Shown: positions 53,340 to 63,568 of the stretch, piece by piece
Position numbering within the stretch: the stretch's first letter is position 1
Layout: each line of letters begins with the position of its first letter
Source of the DNA: Anaerolineae bacterium
GTDB lineage: Bacteria; Chloroflexota; Anaerolineae; Caldilineales; Caldilineaceae
Assembly (NCBI GenBank): GCA_030432295.1
Contig: JAUIHI010000030.1
Coordinates: 1-64,000 of the forward strand
Direction of reading: 5' to 3'
DNA length: 64,000 bases
Made by a program: the position numbers and the translations under genes
Notes under the pieces: model-generated
The model's database searches: none
What the model was told of the DNA's origin: nothing
The model's input: only the letters and a program-made list of their open reading frames with translations

Positions 53340-53570
53340 ATGCAAGTCGAACGTCAATTCGTGGATGTGAAAGAGCGACAAATCCTCATTCAATTGCCCG
53401 CTTCTTTTCTCAACCGCCGGGTGGAGGTGATTGCCATCGCCCTGGATGAGGAACTGAGCAAACCCGCCAAGCGCCGCCGTCCTCACCCGGAGCTTGCAGG
53501 TAAAGGCCGCACACTGGGCGATCTGATCAGCCCGATTGTTGATGAGGCGGATTGGGAATGTCTGCAATGA
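53340..53570 (+). CDS. Putative antitoxin of a VapBC-like pair
   Basis: A 76-residue protein starting at ATG 53340 after an AGGAGA site. Residues 5-45 form an acidic/hydrophobic N-terminus (VKERQILIQLPASFLNRRVEVIAIAL) like DUF2281-type antitoxins, followed by a basic proline-rich stretch (KPAKRRRPHPELAGKG) and a short acidic tail that may occupy the toxin active site. Its stop overlaps the likely start of the PIN-domain gene. The pairing is the main evidence for an antitoxin role. Confidence 0.7.
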   Translation: MQVERQFVDVKERQILIQLPASFLNRRVEVIAIALDEELSKPAKRRRPHPELAGKGRTLGDLISPIVDEADWECLQ

Positions 53571-53962
53571 TTGTGCTGGACAGCCACATCTGGTTCTGGT
53601 GGGTCAATGGGGAGAATCGGCGACTGCCATCATTTATTCTGGCAGAGATTGAAGCCGCGCCTCGTGTGGGCGTCTCGCCGGTTTCCTGCTTTGAATTGGC
53701 CTTGGCACACCAGCGTGGCCGTCTTGAACTTTCATTGCCCATTCGGGATTGGTTTGCCTTGGCGTTGGCCGGTTCTGATGTGGAATTGTTGCCCCTGACA
53801 CCGCTGATTTCCGCCCGCGCCGTTGAATTGCCAGATATTCACCGGGATCCTTTTGACCGTATCATTATTGCCACCGCGATTGAAATGGAGGCTCGTATTG
53901 CCAGCGTTGATGGATACTTTCCCCGGTATCCCGAATTGGACGGACGTTTGATTACTTCGTAA
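53567..53962 (+). CDS. PIN-domain ribonuclease toxin, VapC-like
   Basis: A 131-residue protein starting MIVLDSHIWFWWVNG, with the first metal-binding acid at D5. SCFELALAHQRGRLEL supplies the conserved Glu, and DPFDRIIIATAIEMEARIASVDG holds the remaining acids. The family cleaves RNA with Mg2+. The ATG at 53567 overlaps the antitoxin TGA by three bases; ATG 53558 would add MSA. The 3' end overlaps the convergent pentapeptide-TIR gene by 11 bases. Confidence 0.85.
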   Translation: MIVLDSHIWFWWVNGENRRLPSFILAEIEAAPRVGVSPVSCFELALAHQRGRLELSLPIRDWFALALAGSDVELLPLTPLISARAVELPDIHRDPFDRIIIATAIEMEARIASVDGYFPRYPELDGRLITS

Positions 53963-55040
53963 CACTCCCCTCACTCTCAATCCGAATCGCCTGCATCACC
54001 CGCGCAATCTGCCGGTCGAATTTGTCGCTGTCCGTCTTCCAGCCGGTGAAGTCCCCGGCCAGCCGGTTTTTGATACGCAGCCCTTCCCCGCTGTATGCCG
54101 AACTGAACAGATGACCGTCCAGGTCCAGGGGGATGATGCGCCACACCTCCCCACCTTCCTTGCGCAGTTCCGTTTCCCGATGCAGGGCCAGATCGATCTC
54201 AAAGTTGACCCAATTGCTGCCCAGAGATTCCTTCGAGCAGCAGAGCAGGAATTTGTCGGTCAGACGGATGCCACTCTCGATATTGTGAGTGATGGGCACG
54301 CCCAGGCGAGCGTCTTTTTCATCCAGCCAGCAGCGCACACCCTTGCCCTGCAAAGTGTCGTGGAGACGCTGGGCAAAGGCCGCGTCCGCGTGGCTGTAGC
54401 TGATGAAGCAGGAGTAGAACTCGAAGGGTTTGGTTGTGAGCGCGTGCATATACTCAATGAAAATCTCCGGCACGCCGCAGCCGCGTAGGAAGATTTCTGG
54501 TATTTGGCCTTTGGATTTGTAGATTGTGTCGATGCCGATACTGGAAGGGCCGCGGTGGTGAACTGTTTCGAGCCGTCTGACTGCACTTAAGTCTGCATCG
54601 ATAAAAGTTGTATTTGAGACAATTGCATCATCAAATATTGCGTTGTCAATTTCTACATTCCTGAAATTTGTACCATTCAGTACAGTACCGCTAAAGTCTG
54701 CACCTGATAGATTCGTTCGATAGAAACTTGCGAAGCTAATATCGGCATCAGTGAGATTCGTTCCGTGTAGATTCGCACGTTCGAAGCTCACCCCGCCAAG
54801 ATCGGTGTCACTCATATCCGCATTTTGCAGATCGGAACTATTGAAATTGGCCCCCCAAAGGTCAGTGTGGTGTAGTGCTGTGTTTCTAGTATCAGCGTTG
54901 CGCAAGTCAATGTAACGAAGATAAATATGGCTGAGATCCGAATCGCTTAGATCAGGTCGTATCCCTGGGTTTTTCTTCCGCCACTGATTCCAAACCTCTA
55001 CCCCTTGCTGTAGAATAGCCAAATGTTCTTCGTTTGCCAT
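53952..55040 (-). CDS. Pentapeptide-repeat protein with C-terminal TIR domain
   Basis: A 362-residue protein. Residues about 30-160 form a pentapeptide beta-helix (LWGANF, LGGVSFERANLHGTNLTDAD, LSGADF). After a linker with GCGVPEIFIEY, a TIR domain fills about 208-340 (FYSCFISYSHADAAFAQRLH, GVRCWLDEKDARLG). The W277-x3-E281 element in SNWVNFEI aligns with the catalytic Glu region of NAD-cleaving TIRs such as SARM1. ATG 55038-55040 has GGAAG upstream. The pentapeptide half is clearly AT-rich while the TIR half matches the genome, suggesting a mosaic origin. A defence or self-recognition role is inference; no partner is adjacent. Confidence 0.88.
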   Translation of the reverse strand: MANEEHLAILQQGVEVWNQWRKKNPGIRPDLSDSDLSHIYLRYIDLRNADTRNTALHHTDLWGANFNSSDLQNADMSDTDLGGVSFERANLHGTNLTDADISFASFYRTNLSGADFSGTVLNGTNFRNVEIDNAIFDDAIVSNTTFIDADLSAVRRLETVHHRGPSSIGIDTIYKSKGQIPEIFLRGCGVPEIFIEYMHALTTKPFEFYSCFISYSHADAAFAQRLHDTLQGKGVRCWLDEKDARLGVPITHNIESGIRLTDKFLLCCSKESLGSNWVNFEIDLALHRETELRKEGGEVWRIIPLDLDGHLFSSAYSGEGLRIKNRLAGDFTGWKTDSDKFDRQIARVMQAIRIESEGSVTK

Positions 55041-55075
55041 GCCATCTTCCTTTGCACTTACACGGGCACACTCCC

Positions 55076-55138
55076 GATTCCGGGAATCGACCACTACCAA
55101 ACGCCAAGCCGCAGATCGCCCGGTCGATTCCCGGAATC
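55076..55138. repeat. GATTCCGGGAATCGACC inverted repeat upstream of the TIR gene
   Basis: Perfect 17-bp arms (55076-55092 and 55122-55138) lie 36 bases upstream of the TIR gene start. Each arm is itself largely palindromic (GATTCCGGGAATC). It could be an operator or a repeat; no promoter was identified beside it. Confidence 0.7.
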
Positions 55139-55165
55139 AGCACCCCACAACGCGCTCAATCCAGC

Positions 55166-55336
55166 CGTCGCTGGTTGAGTAGCCGCCGCCGATAACTTCC
55201 ACTCTGGCAGTCAGGTGATGGCGGCGTATCGAAACCAAGACGGCGGGTCTACGCTGGATGTGCTGTTTTCGCGTAGACCCGCTTTGGTTTCGATACGCCG
55301 GGATACAGCCCCCGGCTACTCAACCGGCGCTGGTCT
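55166..55336. repeat. CGTATCGAAACC-type long palindrome, copy 2
   Basis: Outer arms CGCTGGTTGAGTAG (55169-55182) and CTACTCAACCGGCGCTGG (55316-55333), inner arms CGTATCGAAACCAAG and CTTTGGTTTCGATACG, and a central GCGGGTCTACG...CGTAGACCCGC pairing. It abuts the valS stop codon directly. Confidence 0.8.
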
Positions 55337-58054
<2,718 letters not shown>

Positions 58055-58107
58055 CTCTTTTACCTTTCAGAAAAAACGGACACGGATTTGCACGGATAAA
58101 AAGGCAC

Positions 58108-58500
58108 AAAAAAAGTCGCTTCATCTCAAAGGACGAAGCGACTCCGCGGTGCCACCTTTGTTAGTGAACGGTTGTCATAGGTGACTAGCGCCGGTTGAGT
58201 AGGCTGCGGCAGTATGCAGCCGTATCGAAACCAAGCGGGTCAAACTGACATTAACTCGTAGACCCGCTCGCTTGATTTCGATACGCCTCAAAGACTCGGC
58301 ACTCAATCAGCGCTCACTGATCTATCGGACCCATTCACTCTCTCAACGCGCTAACGGGCGGACCCGGACGGAAGCTACTCACTGTTCACTCCGCCAACCT
58401 TCCCGGCGACTTCTCCCCTGCGCCTGCGAACGCTTCTTTCAGCCGTGAAAGCGTCTCTCTGCCGCCCGCTGGGGGATACTGCTCCGGTGCATTGTCATTC
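58108..58500 (-). ncRNA. T-box riboswitch leader of valS, carrying an inserted palindromic repeat
   Basis: Minus strand. Stem I begins near 58480 (GGGCGGCAGAGAGACGC) and closes with GTCCGCCCGTTAGCG; TGAACAGTGAGTAG lies between. GAGAGAGTGAATGGG follows. The T-box sequence GGTGGCACCGCGG is at 58144-58156, directly before a terminator stem (58136-58143 with 58114-58120) and a run of seven T. Uncharged tRNA should favour the antiterminator. A GTG followed by A at 58380-58382 is one possible valine specifier, not proven. About 140 bases of repeat (58183-58322) separate the stem I/III part from the antiterminator. Confidence 0.88.
58183..58322. repeat. CGTATCGAAACC-type long palindrome, copy 3, inside the T-box leader
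   Basis: Outer arms AGCGCCGGTTGAGTAG (58187-58202) and CACTCAATCAGCGCT (58300-58314) are degenerate, while inner arms CGTATCGAAACCAAGCG and CGCTTGATTTCGATACG pair closely. Central arms GCGGGTC and GACCCGC flank the loop. It folds on itself, so the T-box halves could still meet. Confidence 0.8.
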
Positions 58501-58540
58501 GTTGCAAAGTCGTTGACTCTGCGTATGGAATTGGTCTAAA

Positions 58541-58570
58541 AGTATAGCGGGGAGGGTGGGGGGATGTCAA
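58541..58570 (-). promoter_or_regulatory. Promoter of valS
   Basis: A perfect -35 TTGACA (58565-58570) and a -10 TATACT (58541-58546) are spaced by 18 bases, with transcription expected near 58534, just upstream of the T-box leader. Confidence 0.8.
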
Positions 58571-58575
58571 TTTTG

Positions 58576-58603
58576 TACGGGCACGATATATCGTGCCCGT
58601 ACA
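58576..58603. terminator. Perfect 28-bp palindrome after the exchanger gene
   Basis: GTACGGGCACGATA and its exact complement meet at 58589/58590. It ends the exchanger transcript (minus strand) 12 bases after its stop and lies 6 bases upstream of the valS -35 box. Confidence 0.75.
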
Positions 58604-58614
58604 AAGTACAAAGA

Positions 58615-59703
58615 TCAGCCCACCGTCGCTCGCTGTCGCAGGGACCGCACAACCGTCACCGCTACCGCCAGCAGTGTGGCTGGAATGACGACATAGAGCA
58701 TTGCGTCGGCAAAGACGGATAGACGCACGTTGCGGGTAGCAGCCAGAATCAGATAGGCCGTGTAGGCGATGTAGTAGCCCAGGAGCAGCACGCCTTCCCA
58801 GCGGGAGATGCGGCTGCCCGTGAAAAAGAGGGGCAGGCAGATAGCCGCTACCGCCAGCATCACCGGAATGTCGATGGCGATGGATGATTCCGAGACAGCG
58901 ATGCCACCGGCTGTAAAGAGACCACCGATACCCAGCACGCCCAGAATGTTGAAGATATTGCTGCCCACCACATTGCCGATGGCGATGTCTCGTTCACCCC
59001 GGATGCTGGCGATGACGGAGGTTGCGACTTCGGGCAGGGATGTGCCCGCGGCGACAATTGTCAGCCCAATCACCAGTTCGCTCACCCCCAGGCTCTCGGC
59101 AAAGGCGATTGCACCCTCCACCAGCCAACGGGAACCGATCGCCAGTGCGCCGAGTCCACCCGCGATCAGCAGCAGGTCGATGGGCCAGGTGCGCTTCTTG
59201 GCGGGCGAGCCACCAAAGGCTTCCCTATACTCGGCCTGCACCGCTTTGCTTTCCCGTCGGCTCTGGAAGATGGCAAACAGCACATAGGCGACCAAGCCCA
59301 ACACGAGAATCAGACATTCTGCCAGGCTGAGGTTGGCGTCCTGGGCAAAGATCAGCACCAGGACGGAAAGCCCGATCATCAGCGGCACATCCCAGCGGAT
59401 TAGCTGTTGTGCCACAACCAGAGGCGTAATCAGCGCAGAGACACCCAAAATGAAAAGCACATTGAAAATGTTGCTGCCCACCACATTCCCCACCATCAAT
59501 TCGGGCTGATTGGCGAGGGCTGTCTGAATGCTCACCATCAACTCAGGCGAGCTGGTCCCAAAGGCGACGATCGTCAAGCCAACCACCAGGGGCGAAATGC
59601 CCGCGGCCACAGCCAATCGGGATGCGCCCCGCACTAAAAGCTCAGCGCCGCCGATCAATAGCAATAAACCCAGGACAAAATAGACAACGGTTGCCAATGG
59701 CAT
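58615..59703 (-). CDS. Cation/Ca2+ exchanger (CaCA family), paralogue 1
   Basis: A 362-residue membrane exchanger with about ten helices and two inverted alpha repeats: VAFGTSSPELMVSIQTAL in the first, VAAGTSLPEVATSVIASIRG in the second. These GTSxPE motifs hold the ion-binding acids. It most likely exchanges Ca2+ for Na+ or H+ across the cytoplasmic membrane. It is a near-duplicate of the gene 18 bases upstream and probably shares its transcript. Start ATG at 59701-59703. Confidence 0.92.
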   Translation of the reverse strand: MPLATVVYFVLGLLLLIGGAELLVRGASRLAVAAGISPLVVGLTIVAFGTSSPELMVSIQTALANQPELMVGNVVGSNIFNVLFILGVSALITPLVVAQQLIRWDVPLMIGLSVLVLIFAQDANLSLAECLILVLGLVAYVLFAIFQSRRESKAVQAEYREAFGGSPAKKRTWPIDLLLIAGGLGALAIGSRWLVEGAIAFAESLGVSELVIGLTIVAAGTSLPEVATSVIASIRGERDIAIGNVVGSNIFNILGVLGIGGLFTAGGIAVSESSIAIDIPVMLAVAAICLPLFFTGSRISRWEGVLLLGYYIAYTAYLILAATRNVRLSVFADAMLYVVIPATLLAVAVTVVRSLRQRATVG

Positions 59704-59721
59704 AAAGAGCGACTCTCCAGG

Positions 59722-60819
59722 TCAGGATGATTTGGATAAAACCGGGGCTTTACGCAAAGAACGCACAACAGTAACACCCACTGCCAGCAGGGTGAGGGGA
59801 ATGACCACATAGAGCATTGCGTCGGCAAAGACGGAGAGGCGCACATTGCGGGTGGCGGAGAGAATCAGATAGGCTGTGTAGGCCACGTAATATCCCAGAA
59901 GCAGCAGCCCTTCCCAGCGGGAGAGACGGCTGCCCGTGAAAAAGAGGGGCAGACAGATGGCCGCCACAGCCACCATCACCGGAATGTCAACGGCCACGGC
60001 TGTCTCGGAGACGGCGATGCCGTTTTGGGTGAACAGCCCGCCGATGCCCAGCACCGCCAAAATGTTGAAGATATTGCTGCCCACCACATTGCCCACCGCG
60101 ATATCCCGTTCGCCCCGGATGCTGGCGATGACGGAGGTGGCGACTTCGGGCAGGGATGTACCCGCGGCCACAATCGTCAGACCGATGACCATCTCACTCA
60201 CCCCCAGGGCCTCGGCAAAGGCCACCGCGCCGTCCACCAGCCAGCGGGAACCCAGGGCCAGCCCGCCCAGTCCACCGGCCACCAGCAGCAGGTCTACGGG
60301 CCAGGTACGCTTGGCAGATTCGGGCGCACCGAAGGCTTTCTCATACTCGGCCTGCACAGCTTGGCTCTCCCGGCGGCTTTGGATGACTGTAAATGTCACA
60401 TAAGTTATCAGCCCCAGGGCCAGAACCGTACATTCGCCCCGGCTGATGGACGAATCCTGCACGAAGACGAGGACGAGCAGAGAGAGGCCGATCATCAGCG
60501 GCACATCCCAGCGGATGAGCTGCTGGGCCACAATCAGCGGCGTCACCAATGCGGAGATGCCTAGAATGAGGAGCACATTGAAAATGTTGCTCCCCACGAC
60601 ATTGCCCACCATCAGCCCGGCTTGGCCGGAGAGCGCGGTCTGGATGCCCACCATCAGCTCCGGCGAACTGGTCCCAAACGCCACGACCGTCAGCCCAACC
60701 ACCAGCGGGGAGATGCCCGCGGCCACCGCCAGCCGGGAAGCACCCCGCACCAGAATCTCTGCACCGCCGATCAACAGCACTAATCCCAGCACAAAATAGA
60801 CAGTTGTTGCCAATTCCAT
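59722..60819 (-). CDS. Cation/Ca2+ exchanger (CaCA family), paralogue 2
   Basis: A 365-residue exchanger with the same two motifs (VAFGTSSPELMVGIQTAL and VAAGTSLPEVATSVIASIRG). Most positions are identical to paralogue 1, so this is a recent tandem duplication. The open frame extends 102 codons upstream, but that part is low-complexity and overlaps the preceding gene in another frame. I start at ATG 60817-60819 (MELATTVYFVLGLVLL), matching paralogue 1. The central cytoplasmic loop is where the two differ most. Confidence 0.92.
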   Translation of the reverse strand: MELATTVYFVLGLVLLIGGAEILVRGASRLAVAAGISPLVVGLTVVAFGTSSPELMVGIQTALSGQAGLMVGNVVGSNIFNVLLILGISALVTPLIVAQQLIRWDVPLMIGLSLLVLVFVQDSSISRGECTVLALGLITYVTFTVIQSRRESQAVQAEYEKAFGAPESAKRTWPVDLLLVAGGLGGLALGSRWLVDGAVAFAEALGVSEMVIGLTIVAAGTSLPEVATSVIASIRGERDIAVGNVVGSNIFNILAVLGIGGLFTQNGIAVSETAVAVDIPVMVAVAAICLPLFFTGSRLSRWEGLLLLGYYVAYTAYLILSATRNVRLSVFADAMLYVVIPLTLLAVGVTVVRSLRKAPVLSKSS

Positions 60820-60851
60820 CGGACCTGTAGCCTTTTCAGAAAATGCTGATT

Positions 60852-61322
60852 TTATCTTTCCGGGAGGAAGCCTGCCGCCGCGGTCAGTTCGTCTTCTTTG
60901 CGGCGGCGCCCCAGTACCCGCATCCGAATGCGGGTGGGATTGCCTGCGCCGTCCAGATCGATCTCGGCCTTGCGGGGCAGATAGACCGCTTCGCCCTCGC
61001 CTGAACTGAGCCGGGGCCAGAGGGAAAAGAAGACGACCTGCGCGGCTTCGTCGTAGACTGCTTCGCCAGAGGGCGTAATCTCCCCCGGTGTGTGGGGTTT
61101 GCCCTCGTAGTTTTTGCGCAGCCAACGGCCAATCCCCAGCCGCTTGTTATCGACGATCTGCACGCCCAGCAGCCGGTAGTTCTCCACAATCGCATCCACT
61201 TCCAACTTAATGCGTTCATCCGACGGGCTGGCCGGGCGAAAGCGGATTTCGATATTGTCCTTTTGCTGGAGCCAGACAGCCCGGAAGGGGACTGTGTAGG
61301 AGAGAATGTGTGTATCGCTCAA
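60852..61322 (-). CDS. Protein of unknown function upstream of the exchangers
   Basis: A 156-residue soluble protein I do not recognise. It begins SDTHILSYTVPFRAVWLQQKD and is rich in beta strands and charged residues, ending in GRRRKEDELTAAAGFLPER. There is no signal peptide, helix bundle or metal motif. The start is TTG at 61320-61322 with AAGGAG 8 bases upstream; no ATG lies in a useful place. It is probably the first gene of an operon with the two exchangers (33-base gap). Confidence 0.75.
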   Translation of the reverse strand: MSDTHILSYTVPFRAVWLQQKDNIEIRFRPASPSDERIKLEVDAIVENYRLLGVQIVDNKRLGIGRWLRKNYEGKPHTPGEITPSGEAVYDEAAQVVFFSLWPRLSSGEGEAVYLPRKAEIDLDGAGNPTRIRMRVLGRRRKEDELTAAAGFLPER

Positions 61323-61509
61323 AAAGGAACTCCTTAATTCTGTGTGACTGCCAACGGGCGGATGCCCGGAAAAGTTGATGTGCTGGGGAAAATCGGTGTC
61401 CCCGTAAATATGACAGCGAATGATAGGATTGCGCGAATGGCTGTTTCGTCAGGGGTGTTTGGGGACATCCCATTATTGCCTCTACCGGCCAACTATTCGC
61501 GTACTCCTC

Positions 61510-62250
61510 CTATTCGTTGTCACTCTTCGTCGGCCAAACCGCCCAACGCAATACCCAATAGCCAATACCGATTTCCCCTGCCCCCATCACCCACGGCCCC
61601 CATCCCGGAACCAGCGGCTGGTTGTAGAGATTGGCCAGCGCGGGCAGAATCCACTGGAACTGGGCAAGCGGGAAATAGAGCGCGGCAACCGTCAACCCAA
61701 GCACAATCGCGCCAGCCACGCGGGTGGGCAACAGTGCGGCAATCGGCATCAGCAGCGCCAGAGCCAGACAGCCCGCCATCGCCCCAGTCTGCAAACGAAA
61801 CTCCGGCGTCAGCAGCAGCCCTGGCGTCCACGCGGGGGGCAGCAGATTGAGCGTTGCCACCGTCGCCACCCCAAACATTCCCAGCCGCGCCACCAGCGGG
61901 TAGCCCACCTCTCGCCGCCAGGCGAACAGACTCAGGGCCACACTCACCGCCACCAGTGGCAGATAGAAGCCCTCCCGCCACAGCCCAATATCCCCCTGCT
62001 GCACCGGATAGAGAAACTTCACCAGCTCACCCAAATCCAGCCCAATCACCACCAGCCCCGCAGCCCGGTGGGGAATCCACGGCCCGAAATAGCCGACGAG
62101 GGCGAGGAGTGCAGAGAATGGGAGGAGGAAAATAGTGAATAGCGAATGGCGAATAGCGAATAGTGAAGTGTCGTCAGTGCCAGCGGTCGCACCGTCCACG
62201 TCGTCGGGTAGCGATACGCGATTCCGCATTCCCCATTCCGCATTCCCCAT
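61510..62250 (-). CDS. Multi-helix membrane protein of unknown function
   Basis: A 246-residue protein with about seven hydrophobic helices from residue 35 on (LLPFSALLALVGYFGPW, GAMAGCLALALLMPIAALL). I do not recognise it. The first 35 residues are encoded by GGAATGCGGAAT and CGAATAGCGAATGG repeats, and the last 20 include TATTGGGTATT repeat sequence, so both ends may have been extended by repeats. The true start is therefore uncertain and could lie inside, near residue 35. It follows the thioesterase gene after 2 bases. Confidence 0.65.
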   Translation of the reverse strand: MGNAEWGMRNRVSLPDDVDGATAGTDDTSLFAIRHSLFTIFLLPFSALLALVGYFGPWIPHRAAGLVVIGLDLGELVKFLYPVQQGDIGLWREGFYLPLVAVSVALSLFAWRREVGYPLVARLGMFGVATVATLNLLPPAWTPGLLLTPEFRLQTGAMAGCLALALLMPIAALLPTRVAGAIVLGLTVAALYFPLAQFQWILPALANLYNQPLVPGWGPWVMGAGEIGIGYWVLRWAVWPTKSDNE

Positions 62251-62256
62251 TCCTAA
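62145..62256. repeat. Short tandem repeats overlapping a gene start
   Basis: Units of TAGCGAATGGCGAATAGCGA type (62137-62166) and ATTCCGCATTCCCCATTCC type (62221-62253) lie in the 5' part of the membrane protein frame and run into the end of the thioesterase gene. Confidence 0.6.
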
Positions 62257-62732
62257 CCCCTCCCCGCCCGTTCCAGGCGCAACCGCTGCCGTTCCTCGCC
62301 TTCGGCAAAGCGGCGGCGCTCCGCGTCGGTCTGCAATTCCAGACGGGGCACTTCCGTGGGGTGGCCGTTCTCATCCAGAGCCACATAAATAAAGTAGGCG
62401 CTGTTGGTATGGGTAATCTCGCCGGTGAGCAGATTCTCCGCCTCCACCCGCACTTGCACCTCCATCGACGTGCGCCCCACATACGTAATCCGTCCGCGCA
62501 GATTGAGCAGTTGGCCCAGGCGCACCGGCTCGTGAAAAGTCATACTGTCGATGGCGACGGTCACACTGGGCCGCCGCGCGTGACGGGCGGCCACAATCCC
62601 GCTGCACTCGTCGCACAGTTTCAGAATCACCCCGCCATGCACATTGCCCAGGCTGTTGGCGTGTTCCGGATTCATAAATTGGTTCAAAGAGGTCTCAGAC
62701 TCACTGATCGGCTTGGCTGTCATTCTTCCCAT
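62253..62732 (-). CDS. Acyl-CoA thioesterase, hotdog family (YciA-like)
   Basis: A 159-residue cytoplasmic hydrolase. LNQFMNPEHANSLGNVHGGVILKLCDECSG carries the family's Asn/Asp-type active-site region, and VTVAIDSMTFHEPVRLGQLLNLRGRI the second hotdog strand set. It hydrolyses acyl-CoA thioesters; chain preference is unknown. M1 at 62732 and M4 at 62723 are both possible starts. The last residues (LERAGRG) run into repeat sequence. Confidence 0.88.
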   Translation of the reverse strand: MGRMTAKPISESETSLNQFMNPEHANSLGNVHGGVILKLCDECSGIVAARHARRPSVTVAIDSMTFHEPVRLGQLLNLRGRITYVGRTSMEVQVRVEAENLLTGEITHTNSAYFIYVALDENGHPTEVPRLELQTDAERRRFAEGEERQRLRLERAGRG

Positions 62733-62740
62733 CCCTGTTC

Positions 62741-62805
62741 AACCACAAAGGCACAAAGACACGAAGGAAAAGCGCTCTTCTTTGTGCCTTCGTGTCTTTG
62801 TGGTT
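62741..62805. repeat. ACCACAAAGGCAC-family inverted repeat
   Basis: The left arm 62741-62767 and right arm 62780-62805 are made of the same CACAAAG/CACGAAGG units in opposite orientation, partly shuffled. It lies between two minus-strand genes and touches the stop codon of the acetyltransferase gene. Confidence 0.75.
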
Positions 62806-63424
62806 AAGGTCCGTCCAAAGAGAGTATCATATCACAGCATTCCTGCCCATCCCCATTGACAAAGCGCCCCACGTGACGAAAGCCGTTCTTCTCATAGAAG
62901 CGGATGGCTCGGCGATTATCCGCCAGCACCCCGCCCCACAAAATCACCCGGCTGCGCCCAAAGCGGCGGGCAATCTCCCAAATCGCAGGCAGCAGTCGTG
63001 ACCCCAGGCCCCGGTTCTGCCAGCCGTCCGCCAGCGTCGGCCCAAAGCGGCAGTCGGTTGCTGGGTCCAATGGGTAGTCGGTTTTCGCATAGCGAAGAAT
63101 ATCCCCACCCGTCAAATCAAAACTGAATTCCATCAGCCCCACAATCGATTCCTCTCCTTCGCCCAACGCCACCACCGCCAGCCGCAGCTTGTCAAAGCGG
63201 GCAATCGCATGGCACATTTCCAGCGCAGTGGCCCGGTCATAGCCCGAAAAAGTACTCAGGCGGCGGCTCTCGGCAGACAGCCCAGCCAGAAAGCGCGCCA
63301 ACATCTCCACATCGCTGGGAATCAGTGGGCGCAAAATGATCTGTTCGCCCGTCGCCATCCAAAGTCGTGTGGCGAAATCCGCCGGATTCTGGGCCACCTC
63401 CGCTAGTGTAAGAGGGGGGTTCAT
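62804..63424 (-). CDS. GNAT family N-acetyltransferase
   Basis: A 206-residue acetyl-CoA-dependent transferase. ILRPLIPSDVEMLARFLAGL is the usual N-terminal strand-helix, and the acetyl-CoA motif is WQNRGLGSRLLPAIWEIARRFG (Q/RxxGxG/A form). NRRAIRFYEKNGFRHVG is the typical C-terminal motif. The substrate is unknown. ATG 63422-63424 has GAGGA upstream. A repeat cluster separates it from the glycosyltransferase gene. Confidence 0.88.
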   Translation of the reverse strand: MNPPLTLAEVAQNPADFATRLWMATGEQIILRPLIPSDVEMLARFLAGLSAESRRLSTFSGYDRATALEMCHAIARFDKLRLAVVALGEGEESIVGLMEFSFDLTGGDILRYAKTDYPLDPATDCRFGPTLADGWQNRGLGSRLLPAIWEIARRFGRSRVILWGGVLADNRRAIRFYEKNGFRHVGRFVNGDGQECCDMILSLDGP

Positions 63425-63442
63425 TCTCGCTTCCTCATCTCG

Positions 63443-63562
63443 TGCCCATCGCTCCGCGTGGGCACACGCTTTGGACGCTCTGCGTCCCCCGCAGCACCCG
63501 CACGCCGAGCAGCGGACGCTGAGCGTCCCCCGAACGTTTCCACGCGGAGCGATGGGAACGAG
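63443..63562. repeat. CCCATCGCTCCGCGTGG repeat cluster
   Basis: CCCATCGCTCCGCGTGG (63446-63462) is inverted as CCACGCGGAGCGATGGG (63540-63556). GGACGCTCTGCGTCC and GGACGCTGAGCGTCC, both palindromic, lie inside. Similar units occur in many unrelated bacterial genomes from general knowledge. Confidence 0.75.
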
Positions 63563-63568
63563 TGAAAG

